Positions 17,209 to 27,321 of a stretch of 38,839 nucleotides of DNA are shown here, piece after piece. The stretch's first letter is position 1; the number at the start of each line of letters is the position of its first letter. The translations under genes were made by a program, and so were the position numbers. The stretch spans positions 1-38,839 of the forward strand of contig NZ_JBPESN010000019.1 of assembly GCF_051710625.1 (NCBI RefSeq). Reading direction: 5' to 3'. This stretch comes from JBPESN01 sp051710625 (lineage in GTDB: Bacteria > Pseudomonadota > Gammaproteobacteria > Enterobacterales > Enterobacteriaceae). Below the pieces are notes generated by a model. That model ran no database searches, was not told the DNA's origin, and saw only the letters and a list, made by a program, of their open reading frames with translations.

Positions 17209-19947
17209 ATGCTGACTATGGCTACCATTCATGTAGACGGCAAAGAGTACGAGGTTAACGGGTCTGACAGCCTGCTGGAAGCATGTCTGTCCCTCGGCCT
17301 CGATATTCCGTACTTTTGCTGGCATCCGGCGCTGGGCAGCGTCGGCGCTTGCCGCCAGTGCGCGGTCAAGCAATACCAAAACGCCGAGGATACCTGCGGC
17401 CGTTTGGTAATGTCCTGTATGACGCCGGCCGCTGACGGTACCTTCATCTCTATCGCCGACGATGAAGCAAAACAGTTCCGCCAAAGTGTGGTGGAGTGGC
17501 TGATGATTAACCACCCGCACGATTGTCCGGTCTGCGAAGAGGGCGGCAACTGCCACCTGCAGGATATGACGGTCATGACCGGTCAGAATTTCCGGCGCTA
17601 CCGCTTTACCAAGCGCACCCACCGCAATCAGTATCTGGGGCCGTTTATTTCCCATGAGATGAACCGCTGCATCGCCTGCTACCGCTGCGTCCACTATTAC
17701 AAAGATTATGCCGACGGCGGCGATCTCGGCGTGTATGGCGCCCATGATAACGTCTATTTCGGCCGTCCCGAGGACGGGGTGCTGGAGAGTGAGTTTTCCG
17801 GCAACCTGGTGGAAATATGCCCGACCGGCGTGTTCACCGACAAAACCCACTCCGAGCGCTATAACCGTAAATGGGATATGCAGTTCGCGCCCAGCGTCTG
17901 CCAGCAGTGCAGCGTCGGCTGCAATACCAGCCCCGGCGAGCGCTATGGCGAGCTGCGCCGCATTGAAAACCGCTACAACGGCAGCGTCAACCATTACTTC
18001 TTGTGCGACCGCGGCCGTTTCGGCTACGGCTACGTTAATCTGAAAGACCGTCCACGCCAGCCGCTACAGCGCCGCGGCGACGACTGGATTGCGCTTAACG
18101 CCGACCAGGCGATGCAGGGCGCTGTCGCTGCGCTGCGCCATGCGCGTAAAATGATCGGCATCGGCTCGCCGCGCGCCAGCGTCGAAAGCAACTTCGCCCT
18201 GCGCGAACTGGTGGGCGCCGAGAATTTCTATACCGGTATCGCCGGCGGTGAGCAAGACCGGCTAACGCTGATGCTCAATGTCTTGTGCAACGGCGGTATT
18301 CGCACGCCGTCACTGCGTGAAATGGAAAATTATGACGCCGTGCTGGTGCTGGGGGAGGATTTGACCCAGATCGCCGCGCGCATCGCGTTGGCGGTGCGCC
18401 AGGCCGTGAAGGGCAAGGCGCGTGAAATGGCCGCGGCGCAGAAAGTGGCTGACTGGCAGATAGCCGCCATTATGAACATTGGCCAGCATGCCAAACACCC
18501 GCTGTTTGTCACCAACGTTGACCGGACTCGTCTGGATGATATCGCCGCCTGGAGCTATTGCGCGCCGGTGGATGATCAGGCGCGTCTGGGCTTCGCCATC
18601 GCCCACGCGCTGGATGAGACGGCGCCGGCGGTGACCGGTCTGGATGATGCGCTTAAGGGTAAAATCGACGTGGTGGTGCAGGCGCTGGCCGGCGCCCGCA
18701 AGCCGCTTATTATCTCCGGCAGCAACGCCGGGAGCGAAGCGGTGATTGCCGCCGCCGCCAACGTTGCCCGCGCCTTGAAGGGCAGGGGCAGCGATGTCGG
18801 TATTAGCTTTATCGCCGCCGGCGCCAACAGTATGGGCCTGGCGATGATGGGCGGCGGCAGCCTGGACGATGCGCTCGAGGCGCTGGAGCAGGGCGCTGCG
18901 GATAGCGTAATCGTGTTGGAAAACGACCTTTATCGCCATGCCCCAGCCGCACGCATCGACGCCGCGCTGCCCAAGGCCAATAACCTTATCGTGCTGGACC
19001 ACCAGCGCACCCCTCTTCACGAGAAGGCCAACCTTATCCTGTCGGCAGCGAGCTTTGCCGAAAGCGACGGTACGCTCATCAACCAGGAGGGCCGCGCGCA
19101 GCGTTTCTTCCAGGTCTATGATCCGGCGTACTACGATGATCAGGTCGTCATGCTGGAAAGCTGGCGCTGGCTCCATTCGCTGCACTCAACCTACCTGAAC
19201 CGCCAGGTGGACTGGACGCAGCTCGATCATATTATTGATGCCGCAGCCGAGGCGCTGCCGCAGCTCTCGGGGATTAAAGACGCCGCACCCGACGCACGCT
19301 TCCGGATCCACGGTCAGAAACTGGCGCGCGAGCCGCACCGCTACAGCGGCCGTACCGCGATGCGCGCGAATATCAGCGTGCACGAACCGCGCGTGCCGCA
19401 GGATCAAGACACCATGTTCGCCTTCTCCATGGAAGGCAACAATGCCCCACAGGCGCCGCGCCAACAGGTGGCGTTCGCCTGGGCACCGGGCTGGAACTCC
19501 CCCCAGGCCTGGAACAAATTCCAGGACGAAGTGGGCGGCCATTTGTGCCACGGCGACCCCGGCGTGCGGCTGCTGGAAGCGGGTGAGGACCGGCTGGACT
19601 ACTTCAGCGCCATTCCGCCCGCGTTTGCGCCGGTCCAGGATGGCAGTTGGCGTATCGCGCCATATTGGCACCTGTTCGGCAGCGAGGAAACCTCCCAGCG
19701 TTCTCCGGTTATCCAGGAGCGGATGCCGGCGCCCTATGTGGCGGTGAGCCAGGCTGATGCCGCCCGGCTGGGCGTCAACAGCGGTACCTTGCTCGCCTTT
19801 AGCTGCGCGGGGGTGGAACTGCGTCTGCCGGTGCGGTTCAGCCATGACCTGAGCGCCGGGCAGGTCGGCCTGCCGCTGGGGCTGCCGGGCATTCCGCCTA
19901 TGCTGGCGGGACAGCGCGTTGAAAATCTGCGGGAGGCCGCGCTATGA
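17209..19947 (+). CDS. nuoG: NADH:quinone oxidoreductase subunit G
   Basis: This 912-residue 75-kDa subunit relays electrons through several Fe-S clusters. The N-terminal 2Fe-2S motif (PYFCWHPALGSVGACRQCAVKQ plus a later Cys in LVMSCMTPA) is N1b. HDCPVCEEGGNCHLQD with its histidine is N5, and CIACYRCVHYYKDY plus EICPTGVF is N4. CQQCSVGCN and FLCDRGRFGYG are the N7 ligands typical of the E. coli branch. A molybdopterin-oxidoreductase-like domain without cofactor follows. The start MLTMATIHVDG at 17209 aligns with E. coli MLMATIHVDG; 17218 is an alternative. It overlaps nuoH by four bases. Confidence 0.97.
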   Translation: MLTMATIHVDGKEYEVNGSDSLLEACLSLGLDIPYFCWHPALGSVGACRQCAVKQYQNAEDTCGRLVMSCMTPAADGTFISIADDEAKQFRQSVVEWLMINHPHDCPVCEEGGNCHLQDMTVMTGQNFRRYRFTKRTHRNQYLGPFISHEMNRCIACYRCVHYYKDYADGGDLGVYGAHDNVYFGRPEDGVLESEFSGNLVEICPTGVFTDKTHSERYNRKWDMQFAPSVCQQCSVGCNTSPGERYGELRRIENRYNGSVNHYFLCDRGRFGYGYVNLKDRPRQPLQRRGDDWIALNADQAMQGAVAALRHARKMIGIGSPRASVESNFALRELVGAENFYTGIAGGEQDRLTLMLNVLCNGGIRTPSLREMENYDAVLVLGEDLTQIAARIALAVRQAVKGKAREMAAAQKVADWQIAAIMNIGQHAKHPLFVTNVDRTRLDDIAAWSYCAPVDDQARLGFAIAHALDETAPAVTGLDDALKGKIDVVVQALAGARKPLIISGSNAGSEAVIAAAANVARALKGRGSDVGISFIAAGANSMGLAMMGGGSLDDALEALEQGAADSVIVLENDLYRHAPAARIDAALPKANNLIVLDHQRTPLHEKANLILSAASFAESDGTLINQEGRAQRFFQVYDPAYYDDQVVMLESWRWLHSLHSTYLNRQVDWTQLDHIIDAAAEALPQLSGIKDAAPDARFRIHGQKLAREPHRYSGRTAMRANISVHEPRVPQDQDTMFAFSMEGNNAPQAPRQQVAFAWAPGWNSPQAWNKFQDEVGGHLCHGDPGVRLLEAGEDRLDYFSAIPPAFAPVQDGSWRIAPYWHLFGSEETSQRSPVIQERMPAPYVAVSQADAARLGVNSGTLLAFSCAGVELRLPVRFSHDLSAGQVGLPLGLPGIPPMLAGQRVENLREAAL

Positions 19948-20921
19948 GTTGGTTGACACCGGAGGTTATCGATATCCACCTGACGGTGGTGAAGGCGGTC
20001 GTTATCCTGCTGGTGGTGGTCACCTGTGGCGCCTATATGAGCTTTGCCGAGCGGCGCCTGCTGGGGCTGTTCCAAAACCGTTACGGACCCAACCGCGTAG
20101 GGTGGGGCGGTTCGCTGCAGCTCTTGGCCGACGTCTTGAAGATGATGTTTAAAGAGGACTGGATCCCGCCGTTCGCCGATCGGGGCATTTTCACCCTGGC
20201 GCCGGTCATTGCCTTCACGTCGCTGCTGATTACGTTCGCCATCGTTCCGGTAAGTCCGACCTGGGTGGTGGCCGATTTCAACATCGGCGTGCTGTTCTTC
20301 CTGATGATGGCCGGGTTGGCGGTGTACGCCGTGCTGTTCGCCGGCTGGTCGAGCAACAATAAATACTCGCTACTGGGTGCTATGCGCGCCTCTGCGCAGA
20401 CCTTGAGCTATGAAGTGTTTCTCGGTTTGTCGTTAATGGGCGTGGTGGCGCAGGCCGGTTCGTTCAACCTCGGCACGATCGTTGAGTCGCAAGCGCATCT
20501 GTGGAACGTGGTGCCGCAATTCTTCGGCTTTGTCACCTTTGCGCTGGCGGGCGTCGCGGTGTGTCACCGCCATCCCTTCGATCAGCCGGAAGCGGAGCAG
20601 GAACTGGCCGACGGCTACCATATCGAATACTCGGGGATGAAATTCGGCCTGTTCTTCGTTGGTGAGTATGTCGGTATTGTGACCACCTCGGCGTTGATGG
20701 TGACGCTGTTCTTCGGCGGCTGGCAGGGGCCGTGGTTGCCGCCGTTTATTTGGTTCGCCATTAAAACTGCTTTCTTTATGATGATGTTCATCCTGATCCG
20801 AGCGGCGCTACCCCGTCCGCGCTATGACCAGGTGATGGCGCTGGGCTGGAAAATCTGCCTGCCGCTGACGCTGCTCAATCTGTTGGCGACCGCAGCGGCC
20901 ATCTTGTACAACGCGCATTAA
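19944..20921 (+). CDS. nuoH: NADH:quinone oxidoreductase subunit H
   Basis: NuoH (325 residues, identical in length to E. coli) is the membrane subunit that forms the quinone access channel at the junction with the peripheral arm. Eight or so hydrophobic segments alternate with conserved loops: ERRLLGLFQNRYGPNRVGWGG, the acidic loop HPFDQPEAEQELADGYHIEYSGMKFG, and LIRAALPRPRYDQVM near the end. No lesion is seen. Confidence 0.97.
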   Translation: MSWLTPEVIDIHLTVVKAVVILLVVVTCGAYMSFAERRLLGLFQNRYGPNRVGWGGSLQLLADVLKMMFKEDWIPPFADRGIFTLAPVIAFTSLLITFAIVPVSPTWVVADFNIGVLFFLMMAGLAVYAVLFAGWSSNNKYSLLGAMRASAQTLSYEVFLGLSLMGVVAQAGSFNLGTIVESQAHLWNVVPQFFGFVTFALAGVAVCHRHPFDQPEAEQELADGYHIEYSGMKFGLFFVGEYVGIVTTSALMVTLFFGGWQGPWLPPFIWFAIKTAFFMMMFILIRAALPRPRYDQVMALGWKICLPLTLLNLLATAAAILYNAH

Positions 20922-20935
20922 GGGGTGGATGAATC

Positions 20936-21478
20936 ATGACGTTAAAAGAGTTAGCGATCGGCTGCGGGACCACGCTGCGCAGCATCTGGATGATTGGCAT
21001 GCAGGCGTTCAACAAGCGTGAAACCCGTATGTACCCCGACGTGCCGGTCAATCCGCCGCCCCGTTTCCGCGGGCGGATCGTGCTGACGCGCGATCCCGAC
21101 GGCGATGAGCGCTGCGTGGCCTGTAACCTGTGCGCGGTCGCCTGCCCGGTCGGCTGTATTTCGCTGCAAAAGGCGGAGACCAAAGACGGGCGCTGGTACC
21201 CGGAATTCTTTCGTATCAATTTCTCCCGCTGTATCTTCTGCGGCCTGTGCGAAGAAGCCTGTCCCACCACCGCCATCCAGCTCACGCCGGATTTCGAGAT
21301 GGGCGAGTTCAAACGACAGGATCTGGTGTATGAGAAAGACGATTTACTGATTTCAGGGCCGGGTAAATACCCGGAATATAACTTCTACCGCATGGCCGGT
21401 ATGGCGATCACTGGCAAGGACAAGGGCGAGGCGGAAAACGAAGCTAAACCTATCGACGTAAAAGGCTTGATGCCCTAA
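20936..21478 (+). CDS. nuoI: NADH:quinone oxidoreductase subunit I (2x 4Fe-4S)
   Basis: NuoI (180 residues, normal length) holds clusters N6a and N6b, which pass electrons to N2 on NuoB. Both ferredoxin motifs are complete: CVACNLCAVACPVGCI and CIFCGLCEEACPTTAI. It begins MTLKELAIGCGTTLRSIWMIG and contains the amphipathic N-terminal region that contacts the membrane arm. It starts 14 bases after nuoH, with nuoJ following after 10. Confidence 0.97.
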   Translation: MTLKELAIGCGTTLRSIWMIGMQAFNKRETRMYPDVPVNPPPRFRGRIVLTRDPDGDERCVACNLCAVACPVGCISLQKAETKDGRWYPEFFRINFSRCIFCGLCEEACPTTAIQLTPDFEMGEFKRQDLVYEKDDLLISGPGKYPEYNFYRMAGMAITGKDKGEAENEAKPIDVKGLMP

Positions 21479-21488
21479 GGAGACTGGT

Positions 21489-22052
21489 ATGGAACTGGCG
21501 TTTTATCTTTCTGGTCTGGTAGCGGTGCTGGCGACGTCGCGCGTCATCACCCATACCCAGCCGGTACATGCGCTGCTGTACCTGATTATTTCGCTGCTGG
21601 CCATCGCCTGCGTGTTTTTCTCGCTGGGCGCCTACTTCGCCGGTGCGCTGGAAATTATCATCTACGCCAGTGCCATCATGGTGCTGTTCGTGTTCGTGGT
21701 GATGATACTCAACATGAGCGTCGGCCACGATAAGCAAGAACGCGCCTGGCTGCGCCCGCGAGCCTGGATCGGGCCCGCGCTGATGTCGCTGGTGCTATTG
21801 GCGATATTGGGGCGCGCCCTGGCCGGTGCGGGGGACCACGGCATCGCGGGCGACCTGATTGCGGCGAAAACGGTGGGTATTGCGCTGTTTGGTCCTTATG
21901 TGCTGGCGGTGGAGCTGGCCTCCATGCTGCTGCTGGCGGGGCTGGTGGTCGCCTTCCATCTGGGCCGCGACGAACGCGATAACGTCAATGCGCTCTACAA
22001 GGGGCCGAAAATCACCGATACCATCAAGAGAAGAGGGAAGGAGCAAGCATGA
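21489..22052 (+). CDS. nuoJ: NADH:quinone oxidoreductase subunit J
   Basis: This 187-residue subunit has five predicted membrane helices. The third helix region (GALEIIIYASAIMVLFVFVVMIL) is the conserved hinge helix implicated in coupling quinone reduction to proton movement. GGAG lies before the ATG. The end overlaps the nuoK start by four bases. Length is close to the E. coli 184. Confidence 0.96.
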   Translation: MELAFYLSGLVAVLATSRVITHTQPVHALLYLIISLLAIACVFFSLGAYFAGALEIIIYASAIMVLFVFVVMILNMSVGHDKQERAWLRPRAWIGPALMSLVLLAILGRALAGAGDHGIAGDLIAAKTVGIALFGPYVLAVELASMLLLAGLVVAFHLGRDERDNVNALYKGPKITDTIKRRGKEQA

Positions 22053-22351
22053 TCCCGTTATCACACGGTCTCATCCTGGCCGCTATCCTGTTTGTGCTGG
22101 GCCTGACGGGGATGATTATCCGCCGCAACCTGCTCTTTATGCTGCTGGGGCTTGAAATCATGATTAACGCGTCGGCGCTGGCGTTTGTTGTGGCCGGCAG
22201 TTATTGGGGCCACGCGGATGGGCAGGTGATGTATATCCTGGCGGTCACGCTGGCCGCCGCCGAGGCTAGTATCGGCCTGGCGCTGCTGCTGCAGCTGCAG
22301 CGCCGCCGCCGGACCCTGGATATCGATTCAGTCAGCGAGATGCACGGATGA
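22049..22351 (+). CDS. nuoK: NADH:quinone oxidoreductase subunit K
   Basis: NuoK (100 residues, normal length) is a three-helix membrane subunit related to MrpC. The two buried glutamates needed for proton transfer are visible in GLEIMINASALAF and AAAEASIGLALLL. The gene overlaps both neighbours by four bases, so translation of J, K and L is likely coupled. Confidence 0.97.
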   Translation: MIPLSHGLILAAILFVLGLTGMIIRRNLLFMLLGLEIMINASALAFVVAGSYWGHADGQVMYILAVTLAAAEASIGLALLLQLQRRRRTLDIDSVSEMHG

Positions 22352-24192
22352 ACCTACTCTATTTAACCCTAGTATTCCCCTTGGCGGGGTTCCTGCTCCT
22401 GGCGTTTTCCCGCGGCCGCTGGTCGGGAAACCTCGCCGCGACGGTCGGCGTCGGCAGCGTCGGGCTGGCGGCATTGACCACCCTCTGGGTGGCGCTGAAT
22501 TTTCTCGGCGCCCGCGGCGACGGTGCGGCGGTGTATACCCAGACGTTGTGGCACTGGATGGCGATGTGTGATTTCCAGATCCCCATTACGCTCAGCCTTG
22601 ACGGCTTGTCGCTGACGATGCTGTCGGTAGTCACCGGCGTCGGCTTCCTCATCCATCTTTATGCCTCCTGGTATATGCGCGGGGAAGAGGGCTATTCGCG
22701 TTTCTTCGCCTATACCAATCTGTTTATCGCCAGCATGTTGGTGCTGGTGCTGGCGGATAACCTGTTGCTGATGTATCTCGGTTGGGAAGGGGTAGGGCTT
22801 TGCAGCTATCTGCTTATCGGCTTCTATTATACCGAGTCGAAAAATGGCGCAGCGGCCATGAAGTCATTTATCGTCACCCGCGTCGGGGATGTGCTGCTGG
22901 CGTTCGCGCTGTTTATCCTCTACGACCAGCTCGGAACATTGAACTTCCACGATCTGATGGTGCTGGCGCCGCAAAAACTGGTGGAAGGCTCTCCGGCCAT
23001 CACCTGGGCGACGCTGATGCTGCTGGGCGGCGCGATCGGGAAGTCGGCGCAGCTGCCGCTGCAAACCTGGCTGGCGGACGCCATGGCCGGCCCGAGCCCG
23101 GTCTCGGCGCTGATCCATGCCGCGACCATGGTGACCGCCGGCGTATATCTTATCGCTCGTACCCACGGCTTGTTCCTGATGGCGCCGGACGTGTTGCATC
23201 TGGTGGGAATTGTCGGCGCGGTAACGCTGGTATTGGCCGGCTTCGCCGCGCTGGTGCAGACCGATATCAAGCTGGTGCTCGCCTATTCCACCATGAGCCA
23301 GATAGGCTACATGTTCCTGGCACTGGGCGTTCAGGCGTGGGACGCGGCCATTTTTCACCTGATGACCCACGCCTTTTTCAAGGCGCTGCTGTTCTTGTCC
23401 TCCGGTTCGGTGATCCTGGCCTGCCATCACGAGCAGAACATCTTCAAGATGGGCGGCCTGCACAAGTCGATTCCGCTGGTCTATATCTGCTTTCTGGTGG
23501 GCGGCGCGGCGCTGTCGGCGTTGCCGCTGGTCACCGCCAGCTTCCATTCCAAGGATGAAATCCTCTGGGGCGCGCTGGCCAACGGCCATAGCGCACTGAT
23601 GATGGCCGGCCTAGTGGGGGCGTTCCTCACCTCGGTCTATACCTTCCGCATGATCTTTATCGTGTTCCATGGCGAGGCGAAGATTAAAGCCCACGCCTGC
23701 CGCGGAGTCAGCCATCATCTGCCGCTGGTGGTGCTGTTGGTGCTCTCCACCTTTATCAGCGCCTGGATCACGCCGCCGCTGGAGGGGGTTCTGCCGGCCA
23801 CCGAGTTCGGTCATGACGGTAAGCTGGCGCTGGAAATCACCTCGGGCGCGGCCGCCATCATTGGTATTTGTCTGGCGGCGGCTCTGTGGCTGGGCCAGCG
23901 CCGTCTGGTGAACGCCGTGGCCGCCAGCGCGCCGGGGCGTTTCCTGACGGTTTGGTGGTTCCACGCCTGGGGATTCGACTGGCTTTACGACAAGATCTTC
24001 GTCAAACCTTACCTGGCCATTGCGCGGCTGCTGGCGCGCGATCCGCTCAACGCGGTGATGAATCTTCCCGCTCTGCTGGCGCGCTGGGCTGGACGTGGCC
24101 TGACGGTGAGCGAAAACGGGCAGTTGCGTTGGTATGCGGCATCGATGGGTCTGGGTGCGGTTATCGTGGTGGCGCTGCTGGTATTCGTCTGA
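22348..24192 (+). CDS. nuoL: NADH:quinone oxidoreductase subunit L (antiporter-like)
   Basis: NuoL (614 residues) is the distal proton-pumping subunit with an Mrp-antiporter fold and a long lateral helix along the membrane arm. Conserved elements include LGWEGVGLCSYLLIGFYY (key glutamate), GKSAQLPLQTWLADAMAGPSPVSALIHAATMVTAG (key lysine and histidine) and the C-terminal FDWLYDKIFVKPYL region before a final helix. No frameshift was seen. Confidence 0.97.
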   Translation: MNLLYLTLVFPLAGFLLLAFSRGRWSGNLAATVGVGSVGLAALTTLWVALNFLGARGDGAAVYTQTLWHWMAMCDFQIPITLSLDGLSLTMLSVVTGVGFLIHLYASWYMRGEEGYSRFFAYTNLFIASMLVLVLADNLLLMYLGWEGVGLCSYLLIGFYYTESKNGAAAMKSFIVTRVGDVLLAFALFILYDQLGTLNFHDLMVLAPQKLVEGSPAITWATLMLLGGAIGKSAQLPLQTWLADAMAGPSPVSALIHAATMVTAGVYLIARTHGLFLMAPDVLHLVGIVGAVTLVLAGFAALVQTDIKLVLAYSTMSQIGYMFLALGVQAWDAAIFHLMTHAFFKALLFLSSGSVILACHHEQNIFKMGGLHKSIPLVYICFLVGGAALSALPLVTASFHSKDEILWGALANGHSALMMAGLVGAFLTSVYTFRMIFIVFHGEAKIKAHACRGVSHHLPLVVLLVLSTFISAWITPPLEGVLPATEFGHDGKLALEITSGAAAIIGICLAAALWLGQRRLVNAVAASAPGRFLTVWWFHAWGFDWLYDKIFVKPYLAIARLLARDPLNAVMNLPALLARWAGRGLTVSENGQLRWYAASMGLGAVIVVALLVFV

Positions 24193-24294
24193 ATACCCCG
24201 AGCTTCGTTTTCAGCTTAGGGCGGCGCAGCGGGTAACGTACCGCTCCGCTGACACGCAAGTTTATTGATTTTACAATTAGGGACGCAAAACGCC

Positions 24295-25827
24295 ATGCTA
24301 CTACCTTGGCTAATTCTTATCCCCTTTATCGGCGGTCTGCTGTGTTGGCAATGCGAGCGTTTCGGTACCCGTGTACCGCGCTGGATAGCCTTGATTGCCA
24401 TGGGGCTGACACTGGCGCTTTCATTGCTGCTGTGGCAGCAGGGAGGATACGCCCTGGCGATGGCGCAGGGGCTGCCGCAATGGAAGGTGGAGTATCTGCT
24501 CCCCTGGATCCCGCGCTTCGGTATTAGCATCCATCTGGCGCTGGACGGCCTGTCGCTGCTGATGGTAGTGCTGACCGGGCTGCTCGGGGTGCTGGCTATT
24601 CTCTGCTCCTGGCGTGAAATCCAGCGCTACCAGGGGTTCTTCCACCTCAATCTGCTGTGGATCCTCGGCGGCGTTATCGGCGTGTTCCTGGCCATCGACA
24701 TGTTTCTCTTCTTTTTCTTCTGGGAAATGATGCTGGTGCCGATGTATTTCCTCATCGCGCTGTGGGGGCACAAAGCGTCCGACGGTAAGACGCGTATCAC
24801 CGCCGCCACCAAATTCTTTATCTATACCCAGGCTAGCGGTCTGGTGATGCTGGTAGCTATTTTCGGCCTGGTGCTGGTGCACTATAACGCCATCGGCGTC
24901 TGGACCTTCAATTATGAAGACTTGCTGCGCACGCCGATGTCGGAATGGATGGAATACCTGCTGATGTTGGGCTTTTTCTTGGCCTTCGCGGTAAAAATGC
25001 CGGTGGTGCCGCTGCACGGCTGGCTGCCGGATGCCCATAGCCAGGCGCCTACCGCCGGTTCGGTGGACCTGGCGGGGATTTTGCTGAAAACCGCGGCTTA
25101 CGGGATGTTGCGTTTTAGCCTGCCGCTGTTCCCCCATGCGTCGCATCAGTTCGCGCCCATCGCCATGTGGCTGGGCGTGGTAGGCATTTTCTACGGCGCC
25201 TGGATGGCGTTTTCGCAAACCGATATCAAGCGCCTTATCGCCTATACCAGCGTGTCCCATATGGGCTTTGTGCTTATCGCCATCTACAGCGGCAGCCAGC
25301 TGGCCTATCAGGGCGCGGTGGTACAGATGATAGCCCACGGTCTGTCGGCCGCCGGCATGTTCATCATTTGCGGCCAGCTGTATGAGCGTTTGCACACCCG
25401 CGATATGCGGCAGATGGGCGGTCTGTGGGGCCGGCTGAGCTTTATTCCGGCGTTGTCGCTGTTCTTCGCCGTTGCGACGCTCGGGATGCCGGGTACCGGC
25501 AACTTTGTTGGCGAGATTACCATTTTGTTCGGCAGTTTCCCGGTGGTACCGGTGATTACGGTGATTTCTACGTTCGGTCTGGTGTTCGCGTCGGTCTACT
25601 CGCTTACCATGATGCAGCGCGCTTATTACGGCCCGGCTAAATCCACCGAGCCGCTGCCGGGCATGATGCTGCGCGAACGGTTGATTATTTTGTTGCTGGT
25701 GGTAGTGCTGGTGCTGCTCGGGTTCTTCCCGCAGCCGATTATGGATACCTCAGCCGCCGTCATGGGCAACATCCAGTACTGGTTCGCCGCCGACGCCGGT
25801 TCCACTATTTCAACGACAAGGCCGTAA
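24295..25827 (+). CDS. nuoM: NADH:quinone oxidoreductase subunit M (antiporter-like)
   Basis: NuoM (510 residues) is a proton-pumping subunit. I chose the ATG at 24295 because it gives the family N-terminus MLLPWLILIPFIGGLLCWQ; an in-frame upstream ATG at 24265 would add ten unusual residues. Conserved features are FFFWEMMLVPMYFLIALWGH (key glutamate), KMPVVPLHGWLPDAHSQAPT (key lysine) and QTDIKRLIAYTSVSHMGFV. It is separated from nuoL by 102 bases with no recognizable gene and from nuoN by six. Confidence 0.96.
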   Translation: MLLPWLILIPFIGGLLCWQCERFGTRVPRWIALIAMGLTLALSLLLWQQGGYALAMAQGLPQWKVEYLLPWIPRFGISIHLALDGLSLLMVVLTGLLGVLAILCSWREIQRYQGFFHLNLLWILGGVIGVFLAIDMFLFFFFWEMMLVPMYFLIALWGHKASDGKTRITAATKFFIYTQASGLVMLVAIFGLVLVHYNAIGVWTFNYEDLLRTPMSEWMEYLLMLGFFLAFAVKMPVVPLHGWLPDAHSQAPTAGSVDLAGILLKTAAYGMLRFSLPLFPHASHQFAPIAMWLGVVGIFYGAWMAFSQTDIKRLIAYTSVSHMGFVLIAIYSGSQLAYQGAVVQMIAHGLSAAGMFIICGQLYERLHTRDMRQMGGLWGRLSFIPALSLFFAVATLGMPGTGNFVGEITILFGSFPVVPVITVISTFGLVFASVYSLTMMQRAYYGPAKSTEPLPGMMLRERLIILLLVVVLVLLGFFPQPIMDTSAAVMGNIQYWFAADAGSTISTTRP

Positions 25828-25833
25828 TTCGCC

Positions 25834-27291
25834 ATGACAATAACTCCTCAACAACTGATCGCATTATTACCGCTGTTGATCGTCGGGTTGACGGTGGTGG
25901 TTGTGATGCTGTGCATTGCGTGGCGACGCAACCACTTTATTAACGCCACCCTGACGGTTATCGGGCTTAACCTGGCGCTGCTATCGCTGTGGTTTGTGAC
26001 CCAAAACGGTCCGATGGATGTGACGCCGCTGATGCGCGTCGACGGGTTTTCCATGTTCTATACCGGGCTGGTGCTGGTGGCCAGTCTGGCGACCAGCACG
26101 CTGGCCTATGCTTGGCTGGCGGGGTATCCGGGCAACCGCGACGAGTTCTATCTGCTGGTGTCGATTGCCGCGATGGGCGGTATTCTGCTGGCCAGCGCCA
26201 ACCATCTGGCGGCGCTGTTCCTGGGTATTGAGCTGATTTCGCTGCCGCTGTTCGGCATGGTGGGCTATGCGTTTCGCCAGAAGCGCTCGCTGGAAGCCAG
26301 CATCAAATACACGCTGCTGTCCACGGCGGCGTCGTCTTTCCTGCTGTTCGGTATGGCGCTGGTGTATGCCCAAACCGGCCAGTTGTCTTTCGCCGCCCTC
26401 GGTCAGACGCTTAATGACACCATGCTGACGCAGCCGGTGCTGCTGGCGGGCCTGGGGATGATAATGGTCGGTCTTGGCTTCAAATTGTCGCTGGTGCCGT
26501 TCCATTTGTGGACGCCGGATGTCTATCAGGGCGCGCCCGCGCCGGTGTCGACCTTCCTGGCTACCGCCAGTAAAATCGCGATTTTCTCGGTCGTTATGCG
26601 CCTGTTTTTATATGCGCCGGTGACGCACAGCGATACGGTGCGGCTGGTGCTGGCGATTATCGCCTTCGCCTCTATGCTGTTCGGCAACCTGATGGCACTA
26701 AGCCAGAGCAACATCAAACGGGTGCTGGGCTATTCCTCCATCGCTCATCTGGGCTATTTGCTGGTGGGATTAATAGCGGTTCAGGCCCATGCTCTGGCGC
26801 TGGAAACCGTCGGCGTTTATTTGGCAGGGTATCTGTTCGCCAGTCTGGGGGCGTTCGGCGTCGTCAGTCTGATGTCCAGCCCCTACACCAGCGAGGATGC
26901 GGATTCGCTGTACTCTTACCGGGGTCTGTTTTGGCATAAGCCGCTGCTGTCATCTGTACTAACGGTGATGATGTTGTCGCTGGCGGGGATCCCCATGACC
27001 CTTGGCTTTATCGGCAAGTTCTACGTCATTGCGCTGGGCGTGAATAGTCACCTGGGCTGGTTGACCGGCGCGGTCGTCGCCGGGAGCGCCATCGGGCTGT
27101 TCTACTACCTGCGCATCATGGTCAGTCTATACCTGTCGCCGCCGGAAAATCTGCGCCGCGATACGCCCTCCAACTGGGCGCTGACCGCCGGCGGGGTGGT
27201 AGTGCTTATCTCCTCGCTGCTGGTGTTGCTGCTGGGGCTGTATCCGCAGCCGCTCATTACTCTGGTGCAATTGGCACAGCCCATTCTCTGA
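25834..27291 (+). CDS. nuoN: NADH:quinone oxidoreductase subunit N (antiporter-like)
   Basis: NuoN (485 residues, the same length as E. coli) is the third antiporter-like proton-pumping subunit and the last gene of the operon. It shows LGIELISLPLFGMVGYAFRQKRSLEASIKYTLLS (key glutamate), GFKLSLVPFHLWTPDVYQGAPAP (key lysine region) and SNIKRVLGYSSIAHLGYLL. A strong GC hairpin follows six bases after the stop. Confidence 0.97.
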   Translation: MTITPQQLIALLPLLIVGLTVVVVMLCIAWRRNHFINATLTVIGLNLALLSLWFVTQNGPMDVTPLMRVDGFSMFYTGLVLVASLATSTLAYAWLAGYPGNRDEFYLLVSIAAMGGILLASANHLAALFLGIELISLPLFGMVGYAFRQKRSLEASIKYTLLSTAASSFLLFGMALVYAQTGQLSFAALGQTLNDTMLTQPVLLAGLGMIMVGLGFKLSLVPFHLWTPDVYQGAPAPVSTFLATASKIAIFSVVMRLFLYAPVTHSDTVRLVLAIIAFASMLFGNLMALSQSNIKRVLGYSSIAHLGYLLVGLIAVQAHALALETVGVYLAGYLFASLGAFGVVSLMSSPYTSEDADSLYSYRGLFWHKPLLSSVLTVMMLSLAGIPMTLGFIGKFYVIALGVNSHLGWLTGAVVAGSAIGLFYYLRIMVSLYLSPPENLRRDTPSNWALTAGGVVVLISSLLVLLLGLYPQPLITLVQLAQPIL

Positions 27292-27296
27292 TTCAG

Positions 27297-27321
27297 CGCC
27301 GCGGGGAGCGGCCCCGCGGCG
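27297..27321 (+). terminator. GC-rich hairpin at the end of the nuo operon
   Basis: CGCCGCGGGG (27297-27306) and CCCCGCGGCG (27312-27321) form a perfect 10-bp stem with a 5-base loop right after nuoN. No T-run follows, so it may block 3' exonucleases or act with Rho rather than as a classic terminator. Confidence 0.6.

Noticed and set aside
18310..19185. Long minus-strand frame opposite nuoG (and similar ones opposite nuoL and nuoM)
   Set aside because: Shadow of the coding strand codon pattern; no ribosome site or motif.
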